Source: OMOG01 sp041485845 (lineage in GTDB: Bacteria; Acidobacteriota; Terriglobia; Bryobacterales; Bryobacteraceae). Taken from it: 7,748 nucleotides of DNA. The translations under genes were made by a program, and so were the position numbers. Location: contig JBGPKH010000441.1 of the NCBI GenBank assembly GCA_041485845.1, positions 1-7,748 of the forward strand, written 5' to 3'. Under the pieces are notes generated by a model that saw only the letters and a list, made by a program, of their open reading frames with translations, was not told the origin of the DNA and did no database searches. This document shows positions 6,932 to 7,748 of the stretch, piece after piece; the first letter of the stretch is position 1, and every line of letters begins with the position of its first letter.

Positions 6932-6949
6932 ATCAGTCCTGGGACTGAT
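6932..6949. repeat. Fourth hairpin of the cluster
   Basis: ATCAGTCC (6932-6939) and GGACTGAT (6942-6949) are perfect inverted repeats. In practice this would fold as a 7-bp stem with a CTGG loop. It continues the run of short palindromes that starts at 6817. Confidence 0.6.
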
Positions 6950-7040
6950 TGCGGAGCGGCCGATCCAGATGAGCAACCCGCGAGGCGCGGAACCGTCGCA
7001 TTCTCCTGTCAACCAAACATCGCGGCTTCCGAACCCGTCT

Positions 7041-7239
7041 TCAGCCCGAGTTGGATCGGCTCCTGGCAGTCGGGTTGGAGAGTGGCACTCCGCTGAGATG
7101 AGTCTCGCGCAGACGAGGTAAACCGGCCAGGTAGGCAAGACCTGAGTCGCTGACGCCCTTGGTTTCGTAGAGCTCGATTCCAGCGGCGGCTTACGGCGCA
7201 GCCGCCTACGTGACGGAAGCCTTCATCCTGCACATCGAT
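7041..7239 (-). pseudogene. Leucine-rich-repeat protein remnant, frameshifted
   Basis: In the minus-strand frame from 7190 to the TGA at 7041-7043 (49 codons, no start codon) I read IELYETKGVSDSGLAYLAGL, then PRLRETHLSGVP. This matches LRR consensus spacing (V-D-x-GL-x-L-x-L-PRLRE-x-LSG) as found in multi-repeat LRR proteins of acidobacteria and planctomycetes. An in-frame TAA (7191-7193) closes it upstream. Just beyond that, another frame reads DEGFRHVGGCA (about 7206-7239), which could be the preceding repeat of the same protein. A hairpin at 7185-7206 lies exactly at the frame break. The downstream part after LSGVP no longer looks like a repeat. No parent gene is left, so this is a relic. 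The upstream half is the weaker part of the claim. Confidence 0.45.
7185..7206. repeat. Hairpin at the frame break of the LRR remnant
   Basis: GGCGGCT (7185-7191) and AGCCGCC (7200-7206) are perfect inverted repeats with an 8-nt loop. It separates the two reading frames that carry LRR-like sequence, so it may be an inserted palindrome that caused the break. Confidence 0.5.
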
Positions 7240-7281
7240 TCGGCGTCAGTTCCGAAGCGCCGAGAACCGCGGCGCCCGGCC

Positions 7282-7302
7282 CGTGAGATTCGGACTCTCA
7301 CG
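7282..7302. repeat. 7-bp-stem hairpin
   Basis: CGTGAGA (7282-7288) pairs perfectly with TCTCACG (7296-7302) around a 7-nt loop. It sits between the LRR remnant and the proline-rich coding-like stretch. No T run follows. Confidence 0.5.
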
Positions 7303-7445
7303 TCCCCAAAGCCTTTCCCGTTCCCGAACCCCACCCGTCGGCTCCATCGCCCGCACCCGCCGCTGACGACGTGGGGCACGCCCCCGACCTGCCCGTAGCC
7401 CAGCCCGAGACCGCCAACGAGGCCCCCACGGATCCCCCACCATAA
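7287..7445 (+). pseudogene. Proline-rich coding-like tail, possible 3' remnant of a gene
   Basis: The plus-strand frame between TGA (7284-7286) and TAA (7443-7445) encodes 52 residues without a start. They are rich in Pro, Ala and acidic residues (HVPKAFPVPEPHPSAPSPAP, then DLPVAQPETANEAPTDPPP), with strongly GC-biased third codon positions. It would suit the disordered C-terminal tail of a protein whose body has been lost. I cannot name the family. The same strand also carries an open frame offset by one base, so the reading frame is not certain. Confidence 0.22.
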
Positions 7446-7451
7446 CTGCTA

Positions 7452-7748
7452 TCAACTGGTCGGAATTCTGGATGGTTGAACTTCCAGCCATACCCCGACC
7501 ACCCCTGTCATTTCGCCTGGCGTTCCCCCCTTGCGCAAGTACGAAGAAGCTCTCAGCTTTCGTTCGGCCTGGCGCGAGTCCAGCTCGACGATCTCTACAG
7601 GCAGCGCATGAACGATTATCTCTAGCCGATTCGCGATGGCCGCAAACTCGGATTCATCAACCGCACCGCGGGCGCGAGCGAAGCGCAGACGATCAGGATC
7701 GGCGCAACGTGTTTCATTCCAATCCCTCCTGTGCGGCAGCCCGCAGCC
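7452..7748 (-). CDS. Open frame at right edge, possible 3' part of an unknown gene
   Basis: A minus-strand frame runs from the right edge to TGA at 7452-7454 with no stop for 98 codons. Its middle looks protein-like: DESEFAAIANRLEIIVHALP followed by VEIVELDSRQAERKLRASSY. The last part (GVVGVWLEVQPSRIPTS) is less convincing. There is no ATG in the first 75 codons, so if real it must begin beyond the window. I do not recognise the family. Third-position bias is weaker than in the confident genes, and a plus-strand frame over the same bases also has coding character, so only one can be right. Confidence 0.3.
   Translation of the reverse strand, partial: GCGLPHRRDWNETRCADPDRLRFARARGAVDESEFAAIANRLEIIVHALPVEIVELDSRQAERKLRASSYLRKGGTPGEMTGVVGVWLEVQPSRIPTS
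7563..7748 (+). pseudogene. Possible WG-repeat-like fragment with an in-frame stop
   Basis: On the plus strand one frame reads FGLARVQLDDLYRQRMNDYL, then TAG (7623-7625), then PIRDGRKLGFINRTAGASEA, and stays open to the edge. PIRDGRK-x-GFI-x-RT resembles the core of WG (KWG) repeats, where the Trp after Lys is here Leu and an aromatic residue is often found where the stop lies. If so, this is a nonsense-mutated remnant. One short motif is thin evidence, and this call conflicts with the minus-strand frame over the same DNA. Confidence 0.22.

Noticed and set aside
6860..7138. A 92-codon minus-strand frame across the hairpin cluster
   Set aside because: Much of it translates the palindromic repeats, and over 7041-7138 the LRR-like frame is a different one.
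7622..7717. A 31-codon minus-strand frame with a strong AGGAGG ribosome site and a signal-peptide-like start (MKHVAPILIVCASLAPAV)
   Set aside because: It stops after 31 codons and no continuation in that frame is convincing; the AGGAGG may be chance. Kept only as a possible truncated secreted-protein start.
1..7748. tRNA or rRNA genes
   Set aside because: I saw no cloverleaf with a conserved T-loop (GGTTCRANNCC) and no rRNA core motifs on either strand.

Overview
The window looks like chromosomal DNA from a GC-rich soil bacterium, most likely an acidobacterium of the Solibacter/Bryobacter type. This is inferred from gene content: a Pkn-type Ser/Thr kinase fused to a PD40 beta-propeller region, a stand-alone duplicated MacB/FtsX permease of the ADOP kind, and a DUF3303 protein. 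All three are common together in that phylum. No 16S or other marker gene is present, so the assignment is provisional.

Layout. At the left edge (1-439, minus) lies the 5' part of a conserved protein that I cannot name. A short intergenic stretch follows, holding a 179-bp nested inverted-repeat element (514-692). Next comes a 90-aa DUF3303 protein (727-999, plus). The 550 bp from 1001 to 1550 contain minus-strand gene debris: a DUF1501-like C-terminal fragment and the start of a DUF5615-like PIN protein. They also hold the hairpin-containing leader of the next gene. An 882-aa receptor-type Ser/Thr kinase with about 12 PD40 repeats occupies 1551-4199 (plus). It converges on an 833-aa ADOP-type permease (6773-4272, minus), with a hairpin in the 72-bp gap between them.

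From 6774 to the right edge (about 975 bp) I see no intact gene. This stretch holds four short hairpins packed between 6817 and 6949, a broken leucine-rich-repeat remnant on the minus strand, two further hairpins, a proline-rich coding-like tail on the plus strand, and two competing open frames at the right edge. It reads as a decaying or repeat-loaded intergenic region.

How the genes relate. The genes do not form an operon: neighbours are divergent, or separated by hundreds of bases, or convergent. The kinase probably senses something through its extracytoplasmic propeller and signals through its cytoplasmic kinase domain. The ADOP protein is an orphan permease with no ATPase partner in view. 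I found no convincing evidence of a new defence, mobile or biosynthetic system. The most unusual material is the repeated-hairpin intergenic DNA and the gene remnants within it.
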